Shown here: positions 16,335 to 24,884 of the stretch, piece by piece
How the letters are laid out: the number at the start of each line of letters is the position of its first letter
How positions within the stretch are numbered: position 1 is the first letter of the stretch
NCBI GenBank assembly: GCA_002336485.1
Contig: DDCZ01000025.1
Location: 361 to 58,002 of the forward strand
DNA: 57,642 nucleotides
Source: Flavobacteriales bacterium UBA1993
Lineage (GTDB): Bacteria; Bacteroidota; Bacteroidia; Flavobacteriales_G; Salibacteraceae
Direction: 5' to 3'
Made by a program: the position numbers and the translations under genes
Notes under the pieces: generated by a model
The model's input: the letters and a program-made list of their open reading frames with translations, nothing else
Databases searched by the model: none
What the model was told of the DNA's origin: nothing

Positions 16335-17108
16335 TTACCAGTTCTTCCACTTTGGGTTGTTGTCCCACATTGAGTTCAAATCCATGTTGTCTCGCAGCGT
16401 ATCCATACACTTCCAAAAGCCTTCGTGCCTGTATGCAGCGAGTTCTCCTGCCTTGGTAAGATTCTCAAGTGGCGATCGCTCCCACATGATGTCATCCGCA
16501 GATTCTGGCAAGTAATTGAAGGTCTCAGGTTCGCATATGAAAAAGCCACCATTGATCCAAGTCCCATCGTCTTTGGGTTTTTCGGCAAACTCTTTCACGA
16601 TGTTGTTATCGTCAAGCTCAATCATTCCGAACCGACTTCCCGGCTGCACAATGCTCATCGTGCATATTTTCCCCTTTTCTTCATGATAGGCCAATTGCTT
16701 GGTCATGTCAATATCGCAAACTCCATCTCCATAGGTAAGCATGAATCGCTCGTTGCCAATATACTTCTGAACGCGCTTCAATCGACCAGCTGTCATTGTT
16801 TCGAGTCCCGTATCCACAAGGGTGACCTTGAAGTTCTCAGAAGAGCTGTTGTGAATGGTCATATCATTGGTGCCAAGATCCATCGTGAGATCTGAGTTGT
16901 GGAGGAAGTAGTTGTAGAAATACTCCTTTATGGCATATCCTTTATAACCGCAGCATACAACAAATTCGTTGTGGCCATGTGCGGCGTACATTTTCATGAT
17001 GTGCCAAAGGATGGGTTTGCCGCCCACTTCAATCATGGGTTTTGGCTTTAGATGTGATTCCTCACTGATTCGGGTTCCTTTGCCACCCGCGAATAATACA
17101 ACCTTCAT
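16335..17108 (-). CDS. rfbF: Glucose-1-phosphate cytidylyltransferase
   Basis: A 257-residue nucleotidyltransferase that makes CDP-glucose from CTP and glucose-1-phosphate. The Rossmann-like signature FAGGKGTRI is at residues 5-13, followed by KPKPMIEVGGKPILWHI, and LTYGDGVCDID holds the metal-binding aspartate. IVQPGSRFGMIELD and WINGGFFICEPE match RfbF. I start at ATG 17108 (MKVVLFAGGKG). An upstream ATG at 17132 exists in frame, but it would add eight unrelated residues and coincides with a -7 promoter element at 17132-17139. First gene of the cluster that runs down to 10439. Confidence 0.92.
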   Translation of the reverse strand: MKVVLFAGGKGTRISEESHLKPKPMIEVGGKPILWHIMKMYAAHGHNEFVVCCGYKGYAIKEYFYNYFLHNSDLTMDLGTNDMTIHNSSSENFKVTLVDTGLETMTAGRLKRVQKYIGNERFMLTYGDGVCDIDMTKQLAYHEEKGKICTMSIVQPGSRFGMIELDDNNIVKEFAEKPKDDGTWINGGFFICEPETFNYLPESADDIMWERSPLENLTKAGELAAYRHEGFWKCMDTLRDNMDLNSMWDNNPKWKNW

Positions 17109-17131
17109 TGATGTGGTTTTGGCGTTTCGCA

Positions 17132-17139
17132 CAAATATA
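17132..17139 (-). promoter_or_regulatory. -7 promoter element for the nucleotide-sugar operon (TATATTTG)
   Basis: The minus strand reads TATATTTG, an exact TAnnTTTG match, 24 bp upstream of the rfbF ATG at 17108. Its position rules out the in-frame upstream ATG at 17132 as the start. Confidence 0.6.
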
Positions 17140-17225
17140 AAAGCACAATCGCAGCAGAAGCGAGCCTAAGAATATTTGATGCGATGTTTAGCGTTTTTTA
17201 GGATGTAAGATCAATGCACTGAACG

Positions 17226-17894
17226 TCACTCCAGTTCGAAGTTCAATTCATCCTGAATCAGTTCAACCCATAATCGGTATTGCTCTGCAGAAGGGTGGAG
17301 GCCGTCCTCGGCGACCAACTCTGGATTTGTAAGGCCATTCATTGAAATGGGTGTAATGTTGATAAATGGAATTCCCCATTCGTGGCAGGTCTTCTCAGCA
17401 AAAGTGTTGTAGGCGTTTAATTCATCACTGATCTTGAATGATCCATTTGCCTGTCCAAATGGAGTGTAATAATAATCCGGGATGCTCACGACGAATACCT
17501 TTCCTGTATCTCCTCGGGCATATTCAATCGCTGTAGCAAGCAGTTGCGGAAATTCCTGATCGTATTGTTCAAATGACTTTTTCTGAAACTGGTTATTGAC
17601 TCCAATAAGAAGTGAGACTAAATCGAATTCCTTCGGAAGGTTGCTTTGCCTTATGCCTAGCATTAAATCGTCTGTTCGCCAACCCGTCCGTGCTACTGCG
17701 GTTGTTTCAAAGTATCGGTTAGAGTCTGAAAGCGTGGTTGCCAGTTGTATTGGCCAACGTTGTACTCCATAAACAGATTCGCCTATTGTATAGGAATCAC
17801 CGAGGGCTAAATAGTTCAGGTGCTTGTCCTGAGTTTTAGCGCAACTAGAAATCAGCAATGAAAAGACCAACCAGGGGAGTAGATACGTTTTCAT
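17226..17894 (-). CDS. SGNH/GDSL-family lipoprotein hydrolase
   Basis: A 222-residue lipoprotein esterase or lipase. The signal peptide ends in LISSC with the lipidated Cys18. The SGNH catalytic blocks are present: block I LALGDSYTIGE with the nucleophile Ser, block III LLIGVNNQF with the oxyanion Asn, and block V DGLHPSAEQY with the Asp and His. The block II Gly is in ARTGWRTDDL. Such enzymes hydrolyse esters, including acyl or acetyl groups on sugars and lipids, in the periplasm. Substrate is unknown. It stands 4 bp downstream of ogt and 118 bp from the rfbF start region, so cotranscription with ogt is likely. Confidence 0.85.
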   Translation of the reverse strand: MKTYLLPWLVFSLLISSCAKTQDKHLNYLALGDSYTIGESVYGVQRWPIQLATTLSDSNRYFETTAVARTGWRTDDLMLGIRQSNLPKEFDLVSLLIGVNNQFQKKSFEQYDQEFPQLLATAIEYARGDTGKVFVVSIPDYYYTPFGQANGSFKISDELNAYNTFAEKTCHEWGIPFINITPISMNGLTNPELVAEDGLHPSAEQYRLWVELIQDELNFELE

Positions 17895-17898
17895 ACGC

Positions 17899-18381
17899 TT
17901 AAAAAAGTCTAAGCTGTTGGGGGTGATGGGCCCCTTCTAAGCGCAGCAGTTCTTCCTTTCGTTGTTTGCCGCCGGCATATCCAGTAAGTGATCCATCTGC
18001 GCCGATGACTCGATGACACGGTATTAAGAGTAAGATTGGGTTTGCGCCCACCGCAGACCCAACAGCACGGGCTTGGTCCGGAGCCACCATTTCTGAATAG
18101 GAGGTTGTGGTGCCACAGGGTATTTCTAGAAGTTTTGTCCAAATCATTTCTTGAAACGCGGTTCCTTCCGGCTTTAATGGAAGGTTAAACTGAGATCGTT
18201 CGTTTCTGAAAAATGCGGTAATCTGGCTTGTTGCTTGTGCCTTCCATTCAGCAGGCATAGTGCCTTGACCAATTGTTAGCTCATCTTCATTCACCCAAAG
18301 CGCACGCTTGATGTGTGATTCATCTCCCTGTAACACCATCCAACCTAGTGGCGTATCTATTATTTCCTGTGCTGTAATCAT
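17899..18381 (-). CDS. ogt: Methylated-DNA-protein-cysteine methyltransferase
   Basis: A 160-residue O6-alkylguanine-DNA alkyltransferase. It repairs O6-methylguanine by irreversible transfer of the alkyl group to its own cysteine. The active-site motif IPCHRV is present in a normal context, with the helix-turn-helix segment TAFQEMIWTKLLEIPCG, the Asn hinge in VGANPI and the final ADGSLTGYAGG. The N-terminal Ada-like domain is short. I start at ATG 18381 (MITAQE); ATG 18390 is possible. The open frame extends to 18516, but that part has no similarity and would overlap the divergent helicase promoter. Divergent from the DEAD-box gene. Confidence 0.88.
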   Translation of the reverse strand: MITAQEIIDTPLGWMVLQGDESHIKRALWVNEDELTIGQGTMPAEWKAQATSQITAFFRNERSQFNLPLKPEGTAFQEMIWTKLLEIPCGTTTSYSEMVAPDQARAVGSAVGANPILLLIPCHRVIGADGSLTGYAGGKQRKEELLRLEGAHHPQQLRLF

Positions 18382-18470
18382 ATAGAGCATAAAGAAACAG
18401 GCCTTTGGTAGTATTTGAGAGGCTCGCAGTCGAAACTTTTCAATATCAGACAGTTGGTCGTTTAATAGAC

Positions 18471-18478
18471 TACCTTCG
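18471..18478 (+). promoter_or_regulatory. -7 promoter element for the DEAD-box gene (TACCTTCG)
   Basis: TACCTTCG lies 20 bp upstream of the proposed TTG start at 18498. It is identical to the element before the SulP gene. Confidence 0.5.
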
Positions 18479-18497
18479 CGGCCAGAATTATTACGCA

Positions 18498-20237
18498 TTG
18501 CAGACTTTTGAATCACTCGGCCTCAGCGAGCCCATCGTTAGATCCCTCACTGAATCCAAAATTATTACGCCAACCGCTATTCAGCAACAAGCCATTCCGG
18601 CTCTGCTGGAAAAAGCGACTGACTTTTTGGGCTTGGCTCAAACTGGAACTGGTAAAACAGCAGCTTTCGGACTTCCGCTTATCGAGCAGATCGATCCGAA
18701 GCAGCAGTTTATTCAGGGTATAATCCTTTCTCCTACTCGAGAATTGGCCCAGCAAATTGCAAAGGCCTTAGGAGAATTTTCAAAGTATTTACCTGGTGTT
18801 TCCGTTGAAGTGGTTTATGGTGGAACAGCCATTACCAATCAGATTAAAGATCTCAAGAGAAATAAACCAAATATATTGGTTGCAACTCCTGGACGATTGA
18901 TTGACTTGATGAATCGTAAAGTGCTTAACCTTAGTAACGTAAGATACGCTATTTTGGATGAGGCTGATGAGATGCTCAACATGGGGTTCAAGGAAGATAT
19001 TGACACTATTTTGTCCTTTACTCAAAAAGACAAAAACACATGGTTGTTTAGTGCCACCATGCCCAAAGAGATCAGAACGATCGTCAAAAAGTACATGAGC
19101 GACCCTATTGAGGTCAGTGTAAAAAGCGATGAAAAGGTTAACACCAATATTGAACATAGGTATGCCATAGTAAATGGTCGCGATAAGCGTGCAGCCTTAG
19201 CCCGAATCATCGATGCAGAAGGCGATATGTATTGTTTGATATTCTGTCGTACGAAATTATCAACGCAAGCACTAGCTGGTGATATGGCTGATCGTGGATA
19301 TCCCGTTGAAGCAATTCATGGTGATCTATCACAACAACAGCGTAATACTGTAATGCGCAAGTTCAAGGCCAAGAGCGTTAAGATTTTGGCAGCAACCGAT
19401 GTTGCGGCAAGAGGAATTGATGTGGATAACCTAACCCACGTAATTCACTATGACTTACCTGACGATTTAGCATACTATACGCACAGAAGTGGAAGAACCG
19501 GACGTGCTGGAAACAAAGGAATTGCGGTTGCATTAATAACACCTGCGGAGCAACGTAAAGTCAGAGATCTAGAACGACAGCTTGGAATTACATTCACTAA
19601 GGCTGCTATACCTAGTGCTGAACAAGTGGTGACGAACTCCCTTCAGTCTCGTATGGACGACTTGATGATGATTAAAGAATCCGAGGAGGCTCGTGTTTGG
19701 GCTGCAAATTTTGCGGAGCAGATGGAAGGGAAAACCGCTGAGGATATTGTCGCGAAGATTTTCACCCAATACCTAGCTAACCTAAAGCAAGAATCGAAAG
19801 GAGACTTAAACGCAAAAGCTTCCGACCGAGGTAGAGAAAGAGATGGTAGAAATGACCGTGGCCGTGACCGTGATCGAGGTCGAAACGATAGAACGAGCCG
19901 TGATTCTTCGCGTAGAGAAGATAAGTTTACCAAAGGAGATCGTTTTGAAAAGCGAAAGGATTTTTCTTCCGGTTCTAAATCAAGTGGAACGGAAGAAAAT
20001 ATGGATCGATTCTATGTGAGCATTGGTCGCGACGATGAATTAGTAAAAGCTGATATACTGAAGATTGTATGTGATGCCTCTGGAGTTAGAAGTCGATTCA
20101 TTGGCAAAATTCAAATGTTTGGAAAACACACATTAATAGATGTGGATACAACGAAATCACAGAATTTCCCGAAGTCGTTTGACGGTTTAAGGTTTAATGG
20201 AAGGAAGCTGAAGGTCAGCCTAGATAATCCATCATAG
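18498..20237 (+). CDS. DEAD-box ATP-dependent RNA helicase, DeaD/CsdA type
   Basis: A 579-residue RNA helicase acting in ribosome assembly and RNA unwinding, especially in the cold. All core motifs are visible: Q motif (TPTAIQQQAI), I (AQTGTGKT), Ia (PTRELAQQ), II (DEADEML), III (SATMP), V (ATDVAARGID) and VI (HRSGRTGRAG). After the core come an arginine/aspartate-rich disordered linker (about 460-515) and a DbpA-type RNA-binding domain at the C-terminus (RFYVSIGRDD to LKVSLD). I choose TTG 18498, giving MQTFESLGLSEP, because the usual N-terminus of the family begins there and a -7 element lies 20 bp upstream. The open frame to 18405 would span that promoter. It overlaps the convergent gene by 6 bp. 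Confidence 0.88.
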   Translation: MQTFESLGLSEPIVRSLTESKIITPTAIQQQAIPALLEKATDFLGLAQTGTGKTAAFGLPLIEQIDPKQQFIQGIILSPTRELAQQIAKALGEFSKYLPGVSVEVVYGGTAITNQIKDLKRNKPNILVATPGRLIDLMNRKVLNLSNVRYAILDEADEMLNMGFKEDIDTILSFTQKDKNTWLFSATMPKEIRTIVKKYMSDPIEVSVKSDEKVNTNIEHRYAIVNGRDKRAALARIIDAEGDMYCLIFCRTKLSTQALAGDMADRGYPVEAIHGDLSQQQRNTVMRKFKAKSVKILAATDVAARGIDVDNLTHVIHYDLPDDLAYYTHRSGRTGRAGNKGIAVALITPAEQRKVRDLERQLGITFTKAAIPSAEQVVTNSLQSRMDDLMMIKESEEARVWAANFAEQMEGKTAEDIVAKIFTQYLANLKQESKGDLNAKASDRGRERDGRNDRGRDRDRGRNDRTSRDSSRREDKFTKGDRFEKRKDFSSGSKSSGTEENMDRFYVSIGRDDELVKADILKIVCDASGVRSRFIGKIQMFGKHTLIDVDTTKSQNFPKSFDGLRFNGRKLKVSLDNPS

Positions 20238-21119
20238 CTTCATGCCCGTTCGGGCAATTTGATACCCATTTTTCTTTACAAGGTCATATTCCGGCCCGTC
20301 CGCTATCACGGGATTTGTGTGGTTGAAATGGATGAAGTGAATTTTCTTCTTATCCGACTCTGACAGCTGTTCAAAATGAGACATGCTCTCTTGAATAAAT
20401 GGGTGGGGAATTTCTGACATTTCTCGATTTGGAATTTCCTCTCCATCATAAAAGGTTCCATCGAGCAAAGCAAAGTCTAGCATTTTCACATATCCTGCAA
20501 TAGACTCACTCCATCGATCCCATTTGTCAATATCTGGAATATAGATGCCCTTTTTCTCTTGACTGGCTACTAAAAAACCAACGGTTTCTGAATACTCATC
20601 TCTATGAGGAACGCTTGTCGGGGTAATGCTTACAGTTGAGGAGAGTGGAATTGAGACGTTACTTGTAATTGAAACTATGTCAATATTTTTGTTCGAAACC
20701 AATTGAGACCAAGGTCCATTTGATTCTAGAAAGGTGGCCATTCGAGGCATGCAATACACGGGTGTGTTTTGAGCGTTCATAGATTCTTTGCCGAGATACA
20801 TGAGTCCGGTATAATGACCAATATGCGCGTGGGTTAAGAATATACCCGCAAACTCCCTATCAGGAAACGCGTTGCGTGCCATTGCATATTGCGCGGGCAA
20901 GTCGGGCGTTGCATCGATGATCCAAAATTTGGTTTCGGTTGCAATAGCAATTGAGGCCACGTGGTTTGGCCGGCCTACATTCTTACAGCAATCCTTCTCG
21001 CAACCTAGTTGAGGGCGACCGGCATCCTGTGCAATTCCTAGAATAAGTACTTCGAAGCTCTGCGCGTTGAGTTGACAGGCAAAAAGAATAAGGAGCAATG
21101 TTCCTATGATTTTGTTCAT
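20232..21119 (-). CDS. Exported PqqB-like metallo-beta-lactamase-fold hydrolase
   Basis: A 295-residue protein with an N-terminal signal peptide (about 1-19, ending LNAQ). The fold is PqqB-like MBL: LGIAQDAGRPQLGC at about 27-40, a nearby CC pair (KDCCKNVG), the metal motif THAHIGHYTGL at about 95-105 (Gly in place of the usual Asp), SVPHRDEY and HFNHTNP. PqqB itself acts in PQQ cofactor synthesis, but no other pqq gene is here and the export signal argues for a different periplasmic hydrolase. The cysteines may bind a second zinc as in PqqB. Convergent with the helicase gene. Confidence 0.75.
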   Translation of the reverse strand: MNKIIGTLLLILFACQLNAQSFEVLILGIAQDAGRPQLGCEKDCCKNVGRPNHVASIAIATETKFWIIDATPDLPAQYAMARNAFPDREFAGIFLTHAHIGHYTGLMYLGKESMNAQNTPVYCMPRMATFLESNGPWSQLVSNKNIDIVSITSNVSIPLSSTVSITPTSVPHRDEYSETVGFLVASQEKKGIYIPDIDKWDRWSESIAGYVKMLDFALLDGTFYDGEEIPNREMSEIPHPFIQESMSHFEQLSESDKKKIHFIHFNHTNPVIADGPEYDLVKKNGYQIARTGMKL

Positions 21120-21220
21120 GGATCAAAAATAGCAGGTTGTGAATTGGATGAGTGAATTGCTTTTCACAGGCATTAACATTCATCAACTGGATTTAACTTT
21201 TCCTCGAGAAAACACTGATC

Positions 21221-21228
21221 TACATTTG
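21221..21228 (+). promoter_or_regulatory. -7 promoter element for the PDZ gene (TACATTTG)
   Basis: TACATTTG is an exact TAnnTTTG match 22 bp upstream of ATG 21250. It supports that ATG over the in-frame upstream ATG at 21139. Confidence 0.6.
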
Positions 21229-21249
21229 ACTCAACCAAAAACCACTACC

Positions 21250-22986
21250 ATGCAACCCAGACTTCGCCAATATCTATACGAATTTTCGTTTCTCATCATG
21301 CTAATGATTGGAGCGATTGCTATTGCCCACGCCCAAAATCAAAATGATCCGATAGAGGATATAGCCCCAATGAAACGTGTTCGGGTTCAGGTTGAGATCA
21401 CCGAAAACGGAACTACGAGCACAAGTATTCAAGAACTTGATTTGGATAGAGAAGGCATTGACGGCCAGCTTGAAGATATGGTGGAAGAAATCGAAATAAT
21501 TCTGGAGGAGGCGTTGCAAGATGTGGAGGAAACTGATCTTGAAATAACCATCAAGCGAAATACAATTGGTGCGCCCATAGATCAAGAAGATAATCCTCAG
21601 TATAGAACATATATGTCCATGATTCCAGAAAGCATGGGTAATTGGGATATGGAATCGGAACCTCAAGCATTTTTTGGAGTTTATGGCGAGTCCCTAGATG
21701 AGAATGAACTTGCTGAATTGGGAGTAGAAAAAGCGGTACGCCTTAGCAACGTGGTCGAAGGGTCGTCCGCTGACAAAGCTGGATTTGAATCAGGAGATAT
21801 TATTTACAAAATTGGTGAAGACGAGGTAGGGTCATTTGGTGAACTATCACATGCCATTAAGAGTCACAAACCAGGAGAAACCGTCAAAATTGATGCAATA
21901 AGAAATGGAGTTCGAGAGACAGAGTCCGTAACGCTTGGGGCGAATAAAGGCACGCACTACCAGTTTAAACGCGTAGAAAAACCATTCCTTGGAATTAGGG
22001 GACGAGATGATCAGAACGGTGCACTAATTGAGTCGGTCATAGATGGCACGGCGGCGGATGATGCAGATTTTCAACCATCAGATATAATCATTGCTGTAGA
22101 TGGAGAAACGGTTACTAGCTATAGTGAGCTCGGCGAAGTGCTGAGGTCTAAGGAAATTGGAGAAAGCGTCAGTATTACAATAGTTCGAAACGGAACGCAG
22201 GAAGAAGTGGAGGTGGAGTTGGGCGGAAATTATGATCATCAGGACATGAGCATCGTCATCAACAAGCCAAACCATAACTACCATTATAACTATAGCTATG
22301 AGTTCGACGAAAATGATAAAGGTGAGGATGCGTTTTTAGGAATTGTTGGAAGGAGCGATGACAAAGGTGTTCGCGTAACCAAGGTCTTCGAAGGATCAAC
22401 GGCAGAAAAAATCGGGTTGGAGGAGAATGATGTTATTCGATCGCTTGATGGCAAAAAGATTGAGAGTGTTAACGAGTTAGTGGATCACCTAAATGATGCG
22501 GAAGCTGGTGATGATATCAAGGTTTCCTTTGAAAGAGAGGGTAAGAAGATAAAGGAATCGGGTAGTTTGGGCAGCAAGGCTCGCCACTGTGAGCAAATAA
22601 AGCAGGCCGGCGCTGAAAAAGGTGAAGTGAAGAAGATTGTAATGCATGTGCGCGTTGAGGAATTGGGTGAAGCTGAGATCGAGGATCTCGCTAAGAAGTC
22701 AGGTCAAGACTTGAATGCTACGAATTCGCTTGAGTTAAATGAGATGCAGTTTAGCCCAAATCTGAATAATGGTCAATTCAAATTGATGTTTGACATGCCG
22801 GAAGAAGGGGATACTGAAATCCGAATTTTTGATCAAAACGGTCAAACGTTGGTTACGCAAGAATTGAAATCCTTTTCAGGAATTTATTCCAATCAAATGG
22901 ATATAAGCGATCAACCATCTGGAGTGTACTTCGTTTCCATCACGCAAAACGGGAAAGGAATGACATCTAGAGTGGTGAAGCAATAA
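21250..22986 (+). CDS. T9SS-secreted protein with three PDZ domains
   Basis: A 578-residue exported protein. The signal peptide covers about residues 1-28 (IAHAQ). Three PDZ modules follow at about 140-230, 245-325 and 360-440, each with the GSSADKAG / GTAADDA / GSTAEKIG carboxylate-loop pattern and a GDIIxxI or NDVIRSLDG strand. A charged stretch leads into a type IX sorting domain at about 495-578 (FKLMFDMPEEG, GVYFVSITQNG, RVVKQ). No protease domain is present, so it probably works as a surface scaffold that binds protein C-termini. The start ATG 21250 follows a TACATTTG promoter. A terminator follows the stop. Confidence 0.85.
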   Translation: MQPRLRQYLYEFSFLIMLMIGAIAIAHAQNQNDPIEDIAPMKRVRVQVEITENGTTSTSIQELDLDREGIDGQLEDMVEEIEIILEEALQDVEETDLEITIKRNTIGAPIDQEDNPQYRTYMSMIPESMGNWDMESEPQAFFGVYGESLDENELAELGVEKAVRLSNVVEGSSADKAGFESGDIIYKIGEDEVGSFGELSHAIKSHKPGETVKIDAIRNGVRETESVTLGANKGTHYQFKRVEKPFLGIRGRDDQNGALIESVIDGTAADDADFQPSDIIIAVDGETVTSYSELGEVLRSKEIGESVSITIVRNGTQEEVEVELGGNYDHQDMSIVINKPNHNYHYNYSYEFDENDKGEDAFLGIVGRSDDKGVRVTKVFEGSTAEKIGLEENDVIRSLDGKKIESVNELVDHLNDAEAGDDIKVSFEREGKKIKESGSLGSKARHCEQIKQAGAEKGEVKKIVMHVRVEELGEAEIEDLAKKSGQDLNATNSLELNEMQFSPNLNNGQFKLMFDMPEEGDTEIRIFDQNGQTLVTQELKSFSGIYSNQMDISDQPSGVYFVSITQNGKGMTSRVVKQ

Positions 22987-23006
22987 TGCTGTTGTTTAGT
23001 TAGGTC

Positions 23007-23040
23007 AAAAAGGGTGCTCGAGAGGGTGCCCTTTTTTTTT
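23007..23040 (+). terminator. Rho-independent terminator after the PDZ gene
   Basis: Inverted repeat A4AGGG ... CCCTTTT with internal G-T wobble pairs, a small loop around GAGA, and a run of ten T at the end. It begins about 20 bp past the stop. Confidence 0.75.
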
Positions 23041-23073
23041 GGCCGTTTATCTTTTATGTTCGTCTTATCTAAA

Positions 23074-23634
23074 ATGAAAATGAAATCCCTTGTAATCTTA
23101 GGCATTCTGTCGTTCATTGCATTGAGCTGCGACAACATTTTTTGTTGTGACGATGATCGCGTCCAAAACGATGAATTCACATTGTGGGGGGCGTTCGAAG
23201 ACCAAGGCCAACTGAGGTTCGATGGAGTCTATATTCAGTTAGATGAGGATAGCCTGGTCGAAAGGTCGATGGTGCTCTATGAAGACGGAATAGCATATGG
23301 TGTTTTTTTTGGCGGTTGCTCTGGACGCACACTTGAAGAGACTATTAATGAATATTGTTTGCTAGAATCGGACCGCGATTGCACATGGTGCTGGGGAGCA
23401 TTTGACATTCAAGAAAATTCAATTTTATTTCAGGAGCCCTTTCCTACGCCAACAATCGCAGATTATCAGATTCGAAATTATCATGGTATAGTCATCAACG
23501 ACACTTCTTTTGTGAGGCTTGCATACGGAAGAAACTATTATGAAGAACCTCAGATATGTCAGTTTTTCCAAGCTGACAAGCCCGATTCAAACAACACGCT
23601 TATAGATCAGCTCGGCGCCCCAGAAGATCAATAA
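23074..23634 (+). CDS. Tandem paralogous lipoprotein A, unknown function
   Basis: A 186-residue lipoprotein, the first of three tandem paralogues. The signal peptide ends in ALSC; the mature protein starts CDNIFCC, so three cysteines lie within seven residues. Conserved landmarks shared with the next two genes are WGAFE near residue 43, GQLRFDGVYIQL, the LYEDGI turn, a central WGAFDI, VINDTSF, and the terminal block KPDSN..LIDQLGAPEDQ. I do not recognise the family. ATG 23074 and ATG 23080 both fit; ORF extension to 23014 would cross the terminator of the preceding gene. This copy has extra cysteines (DCTWCW). Confidence 0.75.
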   Translation: MKMKSLVILGILSFIALSCDNIFCCDDDRVQNDEFTLWGAFEDQGQLRFDGVYIQLDEDSLVERSMVLYEDGIAYGVFFGGCSGRTLEETINEYCLLESDRDCTWCWGAFDIQENSILFQEPFPTPTIADYQIRNYHGIVINDTSFVRLAYGRNYYEEPQICQFFQADKPDSNNTLIDQLGAPEDQ

Positions 23635-23680
23635 TTCAAAATATTAATCCAGCAAAAAAAAAATCATTTCCTTTTTTCAA

Positions 23681-24259
23681 ATGAGCATAAAATCAACTCT
23701 TTTCATAACACTTTTGTCACTTGCGGCTTTGAGCTGCGACACAATTTTTTGTTGTTTTAGAGACGGGATAAAGAATAAAGAGTTCACCAATTGGGGAGAA
23801 TATGAGCATTCTGGGCAGCTAAGGTTAGATGGAGCTTATATGCGCCTCTCAGAAGACAGTTTAGTAAATGGCATTCACATCTTGTATTCGGATGGATTAA
23901 TAGCGCTGGGACTGGGATGCTCGGGCCAAACATTAGATGAATCACTCGAGACTTATTGTGATATAGAAATATCTCGTGAGAAAAAACATGACTGGGGAGC
24001 TTTTATTATAACTGGGAATCTTCTGCTAATTCAGCATGTTCACCGTCCAGCACCAACGTTTCAAGAACATCCAATTTCAGAAATACGTGGGACAGTTTTG
24101 AATGATACGACATTCGAATTGATTGCCTCTCGTGGAACCCAGGATGAAGAATGGAGTGTTTGGGATTCGCCGCGAGAATATTCATTTATTGAAGTTGATA
24201 ACAAGCCTGACTCGAATTGTGTATTAATCGATTTACTTGGAGCGCCTGAGGTTCAATAA
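23681..24259 (+). CDS. Tandem paralogous lipoprotein B, unknown function
   Basis: A 192-residue lipoprotein, second of the three paralogues. The signal peptide ends in ALSC, followed by DTIFCC. It shares with its neighbours WGEYE, GQLRLDGAY, the C-S-G-Q-TLDE segment with an even cysteine pattern, DWGAFII, VLNDTTFEL and the C-terminal KPDSNCVLIDLLGAPEVQ. The 46-bp gap from gene A contains an A-rich run and no clear promoter, so the three genes may form one transcript. The shared terminal block, conserved more than the centre, suggests a functional C-terminal motif. It is not a T9SS domain. Function unknown. Confidence 0.75.
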   Translation: MSIKSTLFITLLSLAALSCDTIFCCFRDGIKNKEFTNWGEYEHSGQLRLDGAYMRLSEDSLVNGIHILYSDGLIALGLGCSGQTLDESLETYCDIEISREKKHDWGAFIITGNLLLIQHVHRPAPTFQEHPISEIRGTVLNDTTFELIASRGTQDEEWSVWDSPREYSFIEVDNKPDSNCVLIDLLGAPEVQ

Positions 24260-24302
24260 TGTTTGACACTTACCAACGGCCATAACCAGCGTCTTGTATA
24301 AA

Positions 24303-24881
24303 ATGAATTTCAGGCCCGCTTTATTCTTAATCCTTCTCTTTTTCACGGCGTTGAGCTGTGATAACGCTCTGTGTTGCGACGACGATCGCATAAAGAATAG
24401 GCAATTCACAAACTGGGGAGCGTATGAGCATACAGGTCAGCTTAGACTGAACGGAGTGTATGTTGACTTGGAGGATGATAGCACCGTGAATCACTTGATC
24501 ATCCTTTACGAAGATGGAATCATGTATGGGGTTGACCAATTCTGTCAAAACATAACCTTGGATAGTGCGGTCATTGATTTTTGCTCCATTGAATCTGAGC
24601 GAAGTAGGCTTGATTCCTGGGGCGCTTTTGGCATAAGTGGGGAGGAATTCCTTATTCAGCACGTAATTCCATCACCAACATTTTCAGAGCTTCCAGTTTC
24701 TGAAACAATGGGAATGATAATAAACGACAGCACTTTCATGTTATCTGGATTTCGAAAGCATCGAAAAGGAAATTGGTCTATGTTCTCAGAATTTCAGCTG
24801 TTCTCGTTTGTCGAGTTAGAAAACAAGCCCGACTCGAATTGTGTATTAATCGATCAATTGGGCGCACCAGAGGATCAATAA
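24303..24881 (+). CDS. Tandem paralogous lipoprotein C, unknown function
   Basis: A 192-residue lipoprotein, third of the set. The signal peptide ends in ALSC, followed by DNALCCDDDR, closest in this part to copy A. In the middle and at the C-terminus (EHTGQLRLNGVY, NKPDSNCVLIDQLGAPEDQ) it is closer to copy B or equal to both. This mosaic similarity fits gene conversion between copies. ATG 24303 (MNFRPALF) gives the signal peptide of the same length as the others; ATG 24294 lies three codons upstream. Its stop is 3 bp from the convergent fmt stop. Function unknown. Confidence 0.75.
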   Translation: MNFRPALFLILLFFTALSCDNALCCDDDRIKNRQFTNWGAYEHTGQLRLNGVYVDLEDDSTVNHLIILYEDGIMYGVDQFCQNITLDSAVIDFCSIESERSRLDSWGAFGISGEEFLIQHVIPSPTFSELPVSETMGMIINDSTFMLSGFRKHRKGNWSMFSEFQLFSFVELENKPDSNCVLIDQLGAPEDQ

Positions 24882-24884
24882 TTC

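Noticed and set aside
20232..21119. PQQ biosynthesis locus
   Set aside because: No pqqA, pqqC, pqqD or pqqE is nearby and the protein has a signal peptide.
21124..21131. TATTTTTG as a promoter for the PqqB-like gene
   Set aside because: Matches the consensus but is only 4 bp from the ATG, so it was not listed.
23074..24881. Three frames as fragments of one broken gene
   Set aside because: Each has its own signal peptide, complete C-terminal tail and stop.
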